Assembly (NCBI RefSeq): GCF_028416635.1
Contig: NZ_CP114013.1
Span: forward strand, 4,960,001-5,024,000
Length of the DNA: 64,000 nt
DNA from: Baekduia alba
GTDB lineage: Bacteria > Actinomycetota > Thermoleophilia > Solirubrobacterales > Solirubrobacteraceae
Reading direction: 5' to 3'
Under the pieces are notes generated by a model. That model was given only the letters and a program-made list of their open reading frames with translations, searched no databases and was not told the origin of the DNA. The position numbers and the translations under genes were made by a program. This document shows positions 39,009-47,975 of the stretch, one piece after another (the stretch's first letter is position 1; each line of letters begins with the position of its first letter).

Positions 39009-41240
39009 CTAGGCGCGGACGAGGCGCAGCGTCGTGCTGCTGGTCCCCGCGGTCACCTTGACCTTGGTGCTGTGCACGCGCCGGGTGGTGCGCGCCAGCT
39101 TGGGCTTGTCCTTGCCCGTGAGCTTGACGACGATCGCCTTGGTCTTGTTCGCCTTGAACGAGAACGCCTTGCGACCGACCACATGCTTGTTGTAGGAGAT
39201 CTTCAGCGTGCCCTTGCAGACCTTGCCGTGCGACGCCGGGCAGGTCATCGAGACGACGACCGTGCCGTCGGAGCGGAGCTTCAACACCTTGTTGTTGATC
39301 CGCGGCCAGTGGCGCTTGTGGTGCTTGGGCGGCTTGTGGCCGTTGCCGGGGTTGTAGACCGGGCCGGGGGCGCGGACGCCCGTCACGAAGGTCCGGTCGG
39401 GCCCGTAGAACGTCCCGAAGTCGCTGTCGACGACCGAGCGGTAGTGGATGACGTTGTACTCCGGCAGCGCCCCGAGGTCGGCCGCGAACACCTGCGGCGT
39501 CGTGGCCGCGCCGATCTTCTGGTCGGCGGTCCGGCTGCCGTACAGCGGCGTCTGGCCGTAGTCGAAGTGCGCCTTGACGGCCGCACCCGCGGGGTTGACC
39601 GAGCCGGTCACGTGCGCCGTGCTCAGCGTGACGTTGGACGCGTCACCTGTCGTCACGTCGGTCGGCGCGTAGCCGTGGGCCAGCAGCCGCTGCGGCGAGC
39701 CCTCGGTCGTGTGCAGGAAGAACGGCGTGCCGGCCGCCGCGCCCGGCGCGTTGGCGCCGTCGGCGGTGAACGGGTCGGCCGTGTTGCTCGACGAGATCGG
39801 CGAGCGCACGTCGGCGTCGGCCGGGTCCACCGCGCCGTCGACCTTGAACGTCGTCAGGCCCTCGAAGTGCCCGACGACCGTCTTGAGCTTGCCGCCGATC
39901 GTGCTGTGCCACTGGACGTAGGGCGTGTTGCCCGAGAACGTGATGTCCGGACGGGACGCGTCGAGCGTCGGCGCGGAGACCGGGTTGCCGTTGTTGGCCA
40001 ACTCGAAGTGATCGCCGCCGACCAGGCGCGAGACGAAGATCCCGTGGTTGCCGTTGGGCAGCGTCTCGGACCACGCGACCCACGGCGCGGTGATGCCGCC
40101 GGGCGTCAGCGTGCCGGCCGCGACCCGCGGGTCCTCGGCGTCACGGTCGGGCGCGGCGTTCAGCGAGCACGCGTCCTCGGAGGGCTGGTCGACCGCGCAC
40201 GCGCCGAAGCCGTGCGTGCCGCTCGTGTTCAACACGTTCACCTTGCCCTGCGTGCCACGACCGACGGCCACGTACTTGAAGCCGCCGTCCGCGGTGGGCT
40301 CCGCGACGGCCTTGGCCGCGAAGACCTGCTCGGTGTTGCGCAGCCCGATCTTGGAGTCGTTCTCCTCGTACCAGACGATCCACGGCACGGTGTCGCCCGG
40401 GCCGGTGAACGCGACGTCCGGCTCGATGCCGTCGCGCGTCGGGTCGATGTTCAACGTCGGGTCGGTCGCGCCGGTCGAGGTCGCGGCGCCCTTGGTCGTG
40501 CGCTCGATGCCCGTCTGCTGCCAGCAGAACGCGCTGACGCTGGTGCCGCCGCCGGGCTTGTTGGCCGAGCAGTCGGCCTGCTTGATGGCGCGCGAGACGA
40601 AGATCTGGTTCGGCGAGCTGTCGTTGTCGGCACCACCGTCGCGCTCCTGCCAGGCCACCCACGGCACCGGCGCGTTGCCGGCGACCGTCGCGCCGCCCGC
40701 GACGGCCGGGTTCTCGGCATCACGGTCGACGTGGATGTTCAAGGACGGGACCTTGCTGGTCGGCGCGCGATCCTGGCCTTCGGGGATCCACTTCTTGTTG
40801 GGGGCATCGAATCGCGACGCGAAGATGTTGGTGGCGTCGCTACCCAGCAGCGGACTGGGCTCGTACCAGGAGACCCACGGCACGGTGCGGTCGGCGCCGG
40901 CGAAGTCGATCGACGGCGCCTCGGCCTCCTGGTGCGGGTCGAGGTTCAGCGAGGCGGGCGAGCCCTGCGTGATCCACTGGCCGCCCTTGAAGGCACGGAC
41001 GAAGATCTGCTGCTCGGCGCCGGCGTCCTTCTGCTCGAAGGTCGCCCATGGGACGCGGACGCCGCCCGCGGCGAGCGAGCCGCCGACGAGGTCGGACGCG
41101 CCGGCGTCACCGGATTCGTTGACCTGTCCTCCCGGCGGAAGACCGGGCAGGGCGGCGGAGGCACTGGTGGCAGCCAGGCCGAGGGTCGCGGCCGCGGCAG
41201 CCGACAGCACGGCACCGCGTCGCATGATGCGCGAGCGCAT
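39009..41240 (-). CDS. Large secreted protein with repeated WVxW/E-type units and Fn3-like domain
   Basis: A 743-aa exported protein. The signal peptide (GAVLSAAAAATLGLAATSASA) follows a basic start. Residues about 45-470 contain six or so repeats of about 60-80 residues, each with a VPWVxWYE-type strand and an IFVxR strand (VPWATFEQKDAGAEQQIFV, VPWVSWYEPSPLLGSDATN, VPWVAWQERDGGADNDSSPN, VPWIVWYEENDSK, APWVAWSETLPNGNHGIFVS), likely a beta-propeller. A domain with NVTLSTAHVTGSVNPAGAAV resembles a bacterial Fn3-like module. The C-terminus is very basic. No catalytic motif is seen. AAAGGAG precedes the start. Function is unknown; extracellular binding is plausible. Confidence 0.8.
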   Translation of the reverse strand: MRSRIMRRGAVLSAAAAATLGLAATSASAALPGLPPGGQVNESGDAGASDLVGGSLAAGGVRVPWATFEQKDAGAEQQIFVRAFKGGQWITQGSPASLNLDPHQEAEAPSIDFAGADRTVPWVSWYEPSPLLGSDATNIFASRFDAPNKKWIPEGQDRAPTSKVPSLNIHVDRDAENPAVAGGATVAGNAPVPWVAWQERDGGADNDSSPNQIFVSRAIKQADCSANKPGGGTSVSAFCWQQTGIERTTKGAATSTGATDPTLNIDPTRDGIEPDVAFTGPGDTVPWIVWYEENDSKIGLRNTEQVFAAKAVAEPTADGGFKYVAVGRGTQGKVNVLNTSGTHGFGACAVDQPSEDACSLNAAPDRDAEDPRVAAGTLTPGGITAPWVAWSETLPNGNHGIFVSRLVGGDHFELANNGNPVSAPTLDASRPDITFSGNTPYVQWHSTIGGKLKTVVGHFEGLTTFKVDGAVDPADADVRSPISSSNTADPFTADGANAPGAAAGTPFFLHTTEGSPQRLLAHGYAPTDVTTGDASNVTLSTAHVTGSVNPAGAAVKAHFDYGQTPLYGSRTADQKIGAATTPQVFAADLGALPEYNVIHYRSVVDSDFGTFYGPDRTFVTGVRAPGPVYNPGNGHKPPKHHKRHWPRINNKVLKLRSDGTVVVSMTCPASHGKVCKGTLKISYNKHVVGRKAFSFKANKTKAIVVKLTGKDKPKLARTTRRVHSTKVKVTAGTSSTTLRLVRA

Positions 41241-41266
41241 GGGAACAGCTCCTTTGAGGAGGTGGA

Positions 41267-42148
41267 TTAGAGGGAGAGGCGCCCGGCGCGCGTTCTCGTG
41301 ACGCCCAGCACGGCGAGGCCGAGCAGGGCGAGCAGCGCGCCGAGGTACAGCAGCAGCGGCGCGCCGGTGCGGGTCAGCGCATCGGCGTGCAGCGCGGGGA
41401 CCGCCAGCAGCGCGAGGCACCAGGCCCCGAGCGTGGCGTACGGAATCAAGGCTTCGGCGGTCCGGCGCAGGTCGTACGCGGACCACAGCAGGGACGCGGC
41501 GATCATCGCCAGCCAGGACGCGGTCGCCTGCGCCAGCAGCGGCGTGAGCGGCCAGGGCCAGTCGTCGCCGAGCGCGGTCGGGAACGCGAACAGCGCGACG
41601 GCGTAGGCGGCGAGCGCCAGGCCGGCGACCAGCGACGCGCGGCGCAGGAGGTCGAGGCGCGGGTCGGCGAGGACGGGCCGCAGCGTGATCGCCCGCTGGC
41701 GGGCGCTGAGCAGCAGGACGCCGAACGGCGCGCACGCGTAGACGACGGTCCAGCCCCACGTCGGCGCGTAGTCCCACTTGAACTTGTCGCTGTGCAGCAG
41801 CGTCGCCGCCATCAACCCGATGGACAACACGAAGAGCGCGACGGCCAGCGGCTGGATCGAGCGCCAGCGCCGCGCGGCGAAGACGACCAGCCCGGTCGCG
41901 ACGACGCCCGCGAGGTAGCCGGCGCCGAGGAAGGCCGCCGACGGGTAGGGCTGGATCGGCCAGGCGTAGTCGGTCTCCGCCAGCTCGGGCAACCCGTACA
42001 AGAACACGGCGTTGAGGACCGCCAGGAAGAGCAGGCCGCCGACGGCCCAGCGCGTGACCGGCCGGATGCGGCCGTCGTAGGCCGTCCCGGGACGCGGCGC
42101 GCGACCGCCCCCGCCAGCGGCCGTCGTCACCGCGGCCGTGCGCGGCAT
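41267..42148 (-). CDS. Multi-pass membrane protein of unknown function
   Basis: A 293-aa protein with about eight membrane segments (AVGGLLFLAVLNAVFLYGL, FLGAGYLAGVVATGLVVFAA, ALFVLSIGLMAATLLHSDKF, and later helices ending in GALLALLGLAVLGV). FKWDYAPTWGWTVVYACAPF and WLAMIAASLLWSAYDL are the most conserved-looking loops. I recognise no named family. The ATG at 42148 is 14 bp after the stop of the previous small gene with a GAGG site; an ATG at 42187 would overlap that gene. Confidence 0.7.
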   Translation of the reverse strand: MPRTAAVTTAAGGGGRAPRPGTAYDGRIRPVTRWAVGGLLFLAVLNAVFLYGLPELAETDYAWPIQPYPSAAFLGAGYLAGVVATGLVVFAARRWRSIQPLAVALFVLSIGLMAATLLHSDKFKWDYAPTWGWTVVYACAPFGVLLLSARQRAITLRPVLADPRLDLLRRASLVAGLALAAYAVALFAFPTALGDDWPWPLTPLLAQATASWLAMIAASLLWSAYDLRRTAEALIPYATLGAWCLALLAVPALHADALTRTGAPLLLYLGALLALLGLAVLGVTRTRAGRLSL

Positions 42149-42161
42149 GGGGACCGCGACC

Positions 42162-42404
42162 TCAGGGGATGGGCACACGAGAGACACGGATGACCTCGGT
42201 CTGGTGGCTGAGGTACTCGGGGAGCTGCCCGAGGGCCGACTGCTGGTCCGGCGCCTCGACGAACCACCAGAGGCCGTGACCGCCCAGCGGGCAGGTCGAC
42301 AGGGCCTCCGAGTGGCGCAGCGGGCTGGCGAAGCCGCGCCAGGCCGCGAACGTCCGGCCGCACTCGGCCGGCGTGTGGTGGTGGGACAGGAGGAAGGTTG
42401 GCAC
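42162..42404 (-). CDS. Small conserved protein of actinobacteria, function unknown
   Basis: An 80-aa protein. The pattern MPTFLLSHHHTPAECGRTFA, FASPLRHSEALSTCPLGGHG and LWWFVEAPDQQSALGQLPEYL has beta-alpha-beta features and looks like a small ferredoxin-fold (dimeric barrel) protein. Similar short proteins occur widely in actinobacteria as hypotheticals. His and Cys residues (HHH, C15, C38) might bind metal. It sits between the LuxR-type gene and a membrane protein on one strand, with gaps of 62 and 13 bp, so co-transcription is likely. Confidence 0.7.
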   Translation of the reverse strand: MPTFLLSHHHTPAECGRTFAAWRGFASPLRHSEALSTCPLGGHGLWWFVEAPDQQSALGQLPEYLSHQTEVIRVSRVPIP

Positions 42405-42466
42405 GCCCTGCAGACTGGCGACCGGGCGACCCCCCGAACATCAGGGAACCCCCTGCACTTCGTCGA

Positions 42467-45373
42467 TCAGTCCCCAGGGTCGCGCTCACGTCCCACCGCT
42501 CCGGCGACGGCCACCCGCCCGGACACGCCGAGCTTGGCGAACACCTTGGTCAGGTGGCTCTCGATGGTCTTCTCGCTCAGGAACAGCTCGGCGGCGATCT
42601 CGCGGTTGGTGCGGCCGTCGGCGACGAGCTCGGCGATCTCGCGCTCGCGGCCGGAGAGGCTGGCCAGGCCCTCGGCGCCGGATGCGCGGCGCCGGCGCGC
42701 GCCGACGCGGCGGCCCAGGCGGCGCAGCTCGCGCGCGGCCTCGTCGCGCAGGCGGGTGGCGCCGATCGCGGCGAGGTCCGCCTCCGCGCGCTCGAGCCAG
42801 GAGACCGCGGAGCTGGCGTGGCCGAGCTGGGCGGCGGCGCGCCCGGCGACGGTGCGGGCGCGTGCGGCCTGGACGGCGGCGCCGGCCTGGGTCGCACGGT
42901 CGACGGCGCGTTCGGCGTGCGCGAGCGCGCCCGCGGCGTCGCCGGTCGCGAGGTCCAGGAGCGCGTGCGCGTGGGCGACGGCGGCCTCGACGTGGCCGAG
43001 GTCGCCGAGCTGCGCCTGGAGCTCCTCGCCGCGCTGCACCCAGTCGCGGGCGACGGTGTGGTGGCCGAGGTCGAGCTCGGCGCGCGCGAGGATCGCGTAC
43101 AGCCACGCCCGCCGGCCGGGCTCGACGTGGGCGAAGCCCGGCCCGCCGGCGTCGGCCATCGCCTCCAGGCAGCGCTCCGGCTCGCCGGCCTCCAGCCACG
43201 CTGCGGCGACGTGCACGCGCGTGCCCTGCGAGAGCACGCTCTCGTCCAGGTGGGCGAGCAGCTCGAGCGCCTCGGCGCCCGCGGCCCGCGCGCGCGGCAG
43301 CTCGCCGGCGATCGCGGCGATCCACGCCTCGGCGGTCAGCGCCCAGCACAGGATCTGGCGGTTGCCCGACAGGCGCCCGGCCTCGACGGCGCCGTCGGCC
43401 TGCTCGAGCGCGGCGCGCAGGCGGCCGGTGACCTCGTAGGCGTGCGCCAACCCGATGGACATGGGGGTCGCGAACTGGCCCTGGCCGGCGGCGCGCGAGA
43501 GCGCGATGCCGCGCCGGAAGTGGCGGATCGCGGCGTCGTAGCGCTCGGCGAAGTACTCCGCGAACCCCAGGTAGTACGGGCCGTCGAGGCGCCCGCCGAG
43601 GGCGTCGTCGGCCATCCCGTCCAGGCGCTCGGCGGCCTTGTCCGCCGTGGCGTGGGCCTCCGGGATGGCGCCCAGGCCGAGCTGCGCGTAGGTCGCCAGC
43701 GCCTCGGCGACGAGCTGGAGCGCGGGGTCCTCGAGTGCGGTCGCGGTCGCGTGGCCGCGCTGCGCCCAGGTCCTCATCGCCGTGAAGTCGCCGTCGTACA
43801 GCGCATCGGCGGCGAGCTCGACCTGGAGGTCGGCGGCGGCGATCGACGACGGGTCGGCGACGTGGTCGAGGGCGGCGACGAGGCGGCCGTGCGCGGCCTC
43901 GTGGCGGCCGAGCAGGTTCTCGCACATCGCGCAGCCGGCGACCAGGCGGGCGCGCAAGGGCGCGAGCACGTCGTCGTCACCGGCGAGCTGGAGCGCCTGG
44001 TCCAGCGAGTCGAGCGCCGGGACGAGCTGGCCGATCGCCGCCTGGCACTGGGCGAGCATGACCAGCAGGCCGAGGCGCTGGCCGGCGCTCTCCGGGTCCT
44101 GCGGCAGGAGGCGCAGCGCCGCGGCGTACCAGCCCGCGGCGGCCGCGGGGGCGCGCGCGGCGGCACCGCTGCCGGCGGCGATCAGGACGCCGATCGCGGC
44201 GGCGTCGCCGGGCTGGGCGGCGCGCTCGAGGTGGTGGGCGCGCGCGGTGATCGAGCCGCCCTCGCGCTCCAGGGCCTGCGCGACGCGAGCGTGCGCGCCC
44301 AGGCGCCAGCCCTCCGGCGTCGTGTCGTAGATCGCGCGGCGCACGAGCGGGTGGCGGAAGCGGTAGCGGCGCGGGACGTCGGTGGGCGCGAGCAGCGCGG
44401 CGTCGAGCAGGACGTCGAGCGCGTCGAGCGCGTCGGCGGTGTCCAGCTGCGCGGCGGCGACCGCGGCGTCCAAGGACATGGGGTCGCCCACGACGGCGCC
44501 GGCGCGGACCAGGCGCGCGGCGTCCTCGGGCAGCGCGCGGACCTCCTGCTCCAACGCGTGGGCGACGCCGCGCGGGACGTCGTCGTCGGCCGACGGGGTC
44601 GCGGCCCGCGCCAGCTCCTGGAGGTAGAACGGGTTGCCGCCCGACTGGGCGAAGATCGCGTCGCGGCGCGCGGCCGGGACGTCGGCGGGCAGCAGCGCTT
44701 CGGCGTCGGCGAGGGTCAGCGGCTCGAGCGGCAGCTCGACGACGGCGCGCTCGCGGACCGCAGCGGCGAGCGCGTCGACCAGCGTGGCGCGCGCGGGCGA
44801 GGGGCGGAACGCGAGGACGAGCAGGACGCCGCGGCGCGGCGGGCGGCGCAGCAGGTGCGCGACCAGCTCCAGCGACGCGGCGTCGGCCCAGTGCAGGTCG
44901 TCGAGGGCGAGCACGACGCGCTGCTTGGCGCCGAGCGCCTCCAGCAGCGCGCGGACCGCGCGATGGGTCTGGAAGCGCTCGTCCTGGAGCCTGCCGGCGG
45001 TGGCGTCGCCGAGGCCGTCGAGGCCCGGGACGATCGGCGCGAGCTCCGCGGCCTGGGCGCCGACGAGACGCTGGAGGCGGTCGACGCCCAGCGAGGCGGC
45101 GTAGTCGCCGAGCGCGTCGACGGCGACCGCGAACGGAAGGTCCTGCTCGAGCTCGGCGGCGCGGCCGGAGAGGACGAGGTGGCCGCGCGCGTCGGCGCGG
45201 TCGCACAGCTCCTCGGTCAGGCGCGTCTTGCCGATGCCGGGTTCGCCGGAGAGCGCGAGGATCGGCGAGGAGCGGCGGTCCAGCTGGGCGAGCGCGTCGG
45301 CGACCGCGGACAGCTGCGCCCGCCGCCCGACGATGGGATGGGCGGCGTTGGCCGCGTCTGCAGGGGTGGCCAT
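42467..45373 (-). CDS. LuxR-family regulator with large AAA/STAND ATPase (MalT-like)
   Basis: A 968-aa regulator. Residues about 15-190 are a P-loop ATPase: IVGRRAQLSAVADALAQLDR, Walker A ALSGEPGIGKTRL and Walker B VVLALDDLHWADAASLELV. A helical TPR-like sensor (about 370-870) follows, and then a C-terminal GerE/LuxR helix-turn-helix (LSGREREIAELVADGRTNRE, IAAELFLSEKTIESHLTKVF). Such proteins activate transcription when an inducer releases ATPase inhibition. The ATG at 45373 is used; a GTG three codons upstream is possible. The genes following on the same strand are candidate targets. Confidence 0.9.
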   Translation of the reverse strand: MATPADAANAAHPIVGRRAQLSAVADALAQLDRRSSPILALSGEPGIGKTRLTEELCDRADARGHLVLSGRAAELEQDLPFAVAVDALGDYAASLGVDRLQRLVGAQAAELAPIVPGLDGLGDATAGRLQDERFQTHRAVRALLEALGAKQRVVLALDDLHWADAASLELVAHLLRRPPRRGVLLVLAFRPSPARATLVDALAAAVRERAVVELPLEPLTLADAEALLPADVPAARRDAIFAQSGGNPFYLQELARAATPSADDDVPRGVAHALEQEVRALPEDAARLVRAGAVVGDPMSLDAAVAAAQLDTADALDALDVLLDAALLAPTDVPRRYRFRHPLVRRAIYDTTPEGWRLGAHARVAQALEREGGSITARAHHLERAAQPGDAAAIGVLIAAGSGAAARAPAAAAGWYAAALRLLPQDPESAGQRLGLLVMLAQCQAAIGQLVPALDSLDQALQLAGDDDVLAPLRARLVAGCAMCENLLGRHEAAHGRLVAALDHVADPSSIAAADLQVELAADALYDGDFTAMRTWAQRGHATATALEDPALQLVAEALATYAQLGLGAIPEAHATADKAAERLDGMADDALGGRLDGPYYLGFAEYFAERYDAAIRHFRRGIALSRAAGQGQFATPMSIGLAHAYEVTGRLRAALEQADGAVEAGRLSGNRQILCWALTAEAWIAAIAGELPRARAAGAEALELLAHLDESVLSQGTRVHVAAAWLEAGEPERCLEAMADAGGPGFAHVEPGRRAWLYAILARAELDLGHHTVARDWVQRGEELQAQLGDLGHVEAAVAHAHALLDLATGDAAGALAHAERAVDRATQAGAAVQAARARTVAGRAAAQLGHASSAVSWLERAEADLAAIGATRLRDEAARELRRLGRRVGARRRRASGAEGLASLSGREREIAELVADGRTNREIAAELFLSEKTIESHLTKVFAKLGVSGRVAVAGAVGRERDPGD

Positions 45374-45455
45374 GAGGTGCACCGTCCGACGGTAGACCTC
45401 AGCGAACGGCGCAGCGAGTGGGGTTCCCCGTACGGCCGGGGTGGCGCTGGCTCGC

Positions 45456-46988
45456 TCAGGAAAGCGGACCGATGACGGCTTGCACGGCCGCGACGAGCGA
45501 GCCGTCGCGCACGATCGCCTCCGCGGCGCGCAGATCGGGCGAGAGGAAGCGGTCGGCGCCGGGGCGGGCGACGTGCCGGCGGAGGTGGTCCACGGCCGCG
45601 GCGGTGCCGGCGGCCGGCGCGAGGGGACGGCGCAGGTCGATCGCGTGGCCGGCGGTCGCCAGCTCGATTGCCAGGATGCGCGCGAGGTTGGCGACCGACG
45701 CGCGCAGCTTGCGGGCGGCGCCCCAGCCCATCGAGACGTGGTCCTCCTGCATCGCGCTGGTCGGCAGCGAGTCGACCGAGGCGGGCGCGGCGAGCCGGCG
45801 GTTCTCGGCGACCATCGCGGCCTGCGTGTACTGGGCGATCATGTACCCCGAGTTGACGCCGGCGTCCTCGGTGAGGAACGGCGGGAGGCCGTGCGAGCGG
45901 GCGGGGTCGAGCATGCGGTCGGTGCGGCGCTCGGCGATCGCGCCGACCTCGGCGGCGGCGATGGCCAGGAAGTCGCAGGCGAAGCCGACGGGCGCGCCGT
46001 GGAAGTTGCCGCACGACTCGACGCGGCCGTCGGGCAGCACCATGGGGTTGTCGATCGCGGAGCGCAGCTCGGCGCCGGCGACGCGGCGGGCGTGCTCGAC
46101 GGTGTCGCGCGCGGCACCCGCGACCATCGGCGCGCAGCGCAGCGAGTAGGCGTCCTGGACGCGGTCGTCGTCGTAGCGGTGCGACGCGACGATCGGGGAC
46201 GCGTGGAGCAGCTGGCGCAGGTTGCTCGCGCTGACGGCCTGCCCGGGCTGCGGGCGCAGGCCCACGAGGTCGGCGGCGAAGACGCGATCGGTCCCGAGCA
46301 GGCCCTCGACCGCCATCGCGGTCGTGATGTCGGCGACCTTGAGCAGGTTGTCGAGGTCGGCGAGCGCGAGGATCAACATCCCCAACATGCCGTCGGTGCC
46401 GTTGATGAGGGCCAGGCCCTCCTTGGCGACGAGCGTCAGCGGCGCGATGCCGGCGTCGAGGAGTGCCTCGGCGGCCGGCCGGGTGATGTTGGTGTTGTCG
46501 GTCACCTCACCCTCGCCGAGCAGCGCCAGCGCGCAGTGCGCCAGCGGCGCGAGGTCGCCGGAGGCGCCGAGCGAGCCATGCTCGCGAACGACCGGCGTGA
46601 TCCCGGCGTTGAGGAGCGCGAGGATCGTCTCGGCGACGACGGGCCGCGGGCCGCTGCGCCCCATCGACAGCGTCCGGGCGCGCAGCAGCATCATCGCGCG
46701 CACGACCTCACGCTCGACCGGATCGCCCATCCCGGCGGCATGCGAGCGGACGAGCGCCCGCTGCAGCTCCTCGCGGCGGGCGGCCGGGATGACGACGTTG
46801 GCGAGCGAGCCGAACCCGGTCGAGACGCCGTAGGCGGGCTCGGGCGCGTCGAGGAGGTCGGCGACGACCTGGGCGCTGGCGGCCATGGCGTCGCGGGCCT
46901 GGTCGGAGAGCTCGACGGCGCGGTCGGCGCGGGCGACGGCGACGACGTCTTCGGGCTGCAGGTGGGTGCCGGTCAACTCGACGCTCAT
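45456..46988 (-). CDS. hutH: Histidine ammonia-lyase
   Basis: A 510-aa lyase converting L-histidine to urocanate and ammonia. The MIO prosthetic group forms from A142-S143-G144 in HGSLGASGDLAPLAH. The catalytic tyrosine is Y53 in YGVSTGFGSLANV, and NTNITRPAAEALL and DRVQDAYSLRCAP are typical of HAL. Substrate selectivity against Phe/Tyr lyases is supported by overall similarity to HutH rather than by a single residue. No hutU, hutI or hutG is adjacent, which is unusual. A repeat-rich divergent region with a TetR-type gene lies upstream. Confidence 0.9.
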   Translation of the reverse strand: MSVELTGTHLQPEDVVAVARADRAVELSDQARDAMAASAQVVADLLDAPEPAYGVSTGFGSLANVVIPAARREELQRALVRSHAAGMGDPVEREVVRAMMLLRARTLSMGRSGPRPVVAETILALLNAGITPVVREHGSLGASGDLAPLAHCALALLGEGEVTDNTNITRPAAEALLDAGIAPLTLVAKEGLALINGTDGMLGMLILALADLDNLLKVADITTAMAVEGLLGTDRVFAADLVGLRPQPGQAVSASNLRQLLHASPIVASHRYDDDRVQDAYSLRCAPMVAGAARDTVEHARRVAGAELRSAIDNPMVLPDGRVESCGNFHGAPVGFACDFLAIAAAEVGAIAERRTDRMLDPARSHGLPPFLTEDAGVNSGYMIAQYTQAAMVAENRRLAAPASVDSLPTSAMQEDHVSMGWGAARKLRASVANLARILAIELATAGHAIDLRRPLAPAAGTAAAVDHLRRHVARPGADRFLSPDLRAAEAIVRDGSLVAAVQAVIGPLS

Positions 46989-47059
46989 CGGGCGGAGCGT
47001 AGTTGGAGGGGCGCGGGCGGGCGGGTCGGTTTCGTCTCGGATGTGAGACGGATAGCGCT

Positions 47060-47305
47060 GGCGTTGGTTGGTCACCAGGGTCTGTGTCGTCTGGTGTCCC
47101 GCATAGGGCCACCAAACGACACGGACCAGGATTCGGCACCGATTCGGTGCGACCCTCCGGCCCCGAACCACCCGCCCCGGAGCACCACCAGAGACGAGCC
47201 ACACCGACAGCGGTCGCGCCGCCCGAACGCCTTCACGCCCTTGATGAGGGACGGACCACGCCGCGCAGCACCACCAGCGCCCCGCACTGGTGACCAACCA
47301 ACGCC
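47060..47305. repeat. Divergent intergenic region bounded by 19-bp perfect inverted repeats
   Basis: GGCGTTGGTTGGTCACCAG at 47060-47078 is mirrored perfectly at 47287-47305. Between them an 18-bp-arm hairpin with two mismatches (47079-47096 with 47110-47127) and a GCACCG-ATT-CGGTGC repeat (47136-47150) occur, along with several CACCA/TGGTG boxes. No target-site duplication is apparent and no gene fits. Two operator clusters able to loop, or a small non-autonomous element, are both possible. The whole gap between hutH and the TetR gene is 46989-47361. Confidence 0.75.
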
Positions 47306-47326
47306 CGCGCCACCGCCGTCCCGTCC

Positions 47327-47360
47327 GGTACATCCGTACCGTTTTCGGCACATTCGTACC
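47327..47360 (+). promoter_or_regulatory. Tandem operator boxes before the TetR gene
   Basis: GGTACATCCGTACC (47327-47340, GGTAC-N4-GTACC) is repeated as GGCACATTCGTACC at 47347-47360. The boxes are 20 bp apart, about two helical turns, and the second ends one base before the ATG at 47362. Autoregulation by the TetR protein is the obvious inference. Confidence 0.6.
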
Positions 47361-47361
47361 G

Positions 47362-47970
47362 ATGCCGTCGGCGCCCCCCACCAACCCCGCCCCCGCGCCT
47401 CGCGGCGCGGCCCGCCGGGCCGCGATCACGGAGGCCGCCCTCGCCGTGATCGCCCGCGTCGGTCCCGACGGCCTGACCCATCGACTCGTCGCCGCCGAGG
47501 CCGGCCTCCCGCTGGCCGCGACCACCTACTGGTTCGCCTCCAAGGAGGACATGGTGCGGGCGGCGTTGCAGCATGCGGCCGATCGGGATCTCGAGCATGT
47601 CGAGACGCTGCGCACGGCGTCAGAGCGATGGACGCGCAAGACGCTCGCGACGCACCTCACCCGCTTCATCGAGGACGCGTGCACGACCCGACGCGCGAAC
47701 GCGGTCGTCGACTGCGCGCTGTGGCTCGAGGCGCTGCGGCGGCCGGAGCTGCGGCCCGTCGCGCACCAGTGGGTCGACGCGTACGCCGACGTCCTCGCCG
47801 CGGTGCTGCGCAACGTCGGAGCGCCCGGCGGCCGCGATGACGCCGAGCTGCTCGGCGCGGCGATCGACGGCATCATCTCCCATCAGCTCGTCGCCTCCGG
47901 GCCGTTCGATCGCGCGGCCGTGGCCAAGCGACTCGGACGCCTGACGGCAGCGCTCGTCACGCCTGGCTAG
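47362..47970 (+). CDS. TetR-family transcriptional regulator of MFS efflux
   Basis: A 202-aa regulator. The helix-turn-helix is at residues about 15-60 (RAAITEAALAVIARVGPDGL, THRLVAAEAGLPLAATTYWF, ASKEDMVRAAL). The C-terminal helical domain has a tryptophan-rich ALWLEALRRPELRPVAHQW typical of the TetR C-terminal fold. A longer frame from 47290 would put the tandem operator boxes inside the coding region, so the ATG at 47362 is preferred. The MFS gene begins 5 bp after the stop, so the two form an operon. Confidence 0.85.
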   Translation: MPSAPPTNPAPAPRGAARRAAITEAALAVIARVGPDGLTHRLVAAEAGLPLAATTYWFASKEDMVRAALQHAADRDLEHVETLRTASERWTRKTLATHLTRFIEDACTTRRANAVVDCALWLEALRRPELRPVAHQWVDAYADVLAAVLRNVGAPGGRDDAELLGAAIDGIISHQLVASGPFDRAAVAKRLGRLTAALVTPG

Positions 47971-47975
47971 CCCGG

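Noticed and set aside
47060-47305. A transposon with terminal inverted repeats
   Set aside because: No target-site duplication or transposase was found; I keep it as a repeat of undecided nature.
47003-47353. Short open frames on both strands between hutH and the TetR gene
   Set aside because: Similar GVGWSP stretches appear on both strands only because of the 19-bp inverted repeat; no ribosome-binding site or domain is present.
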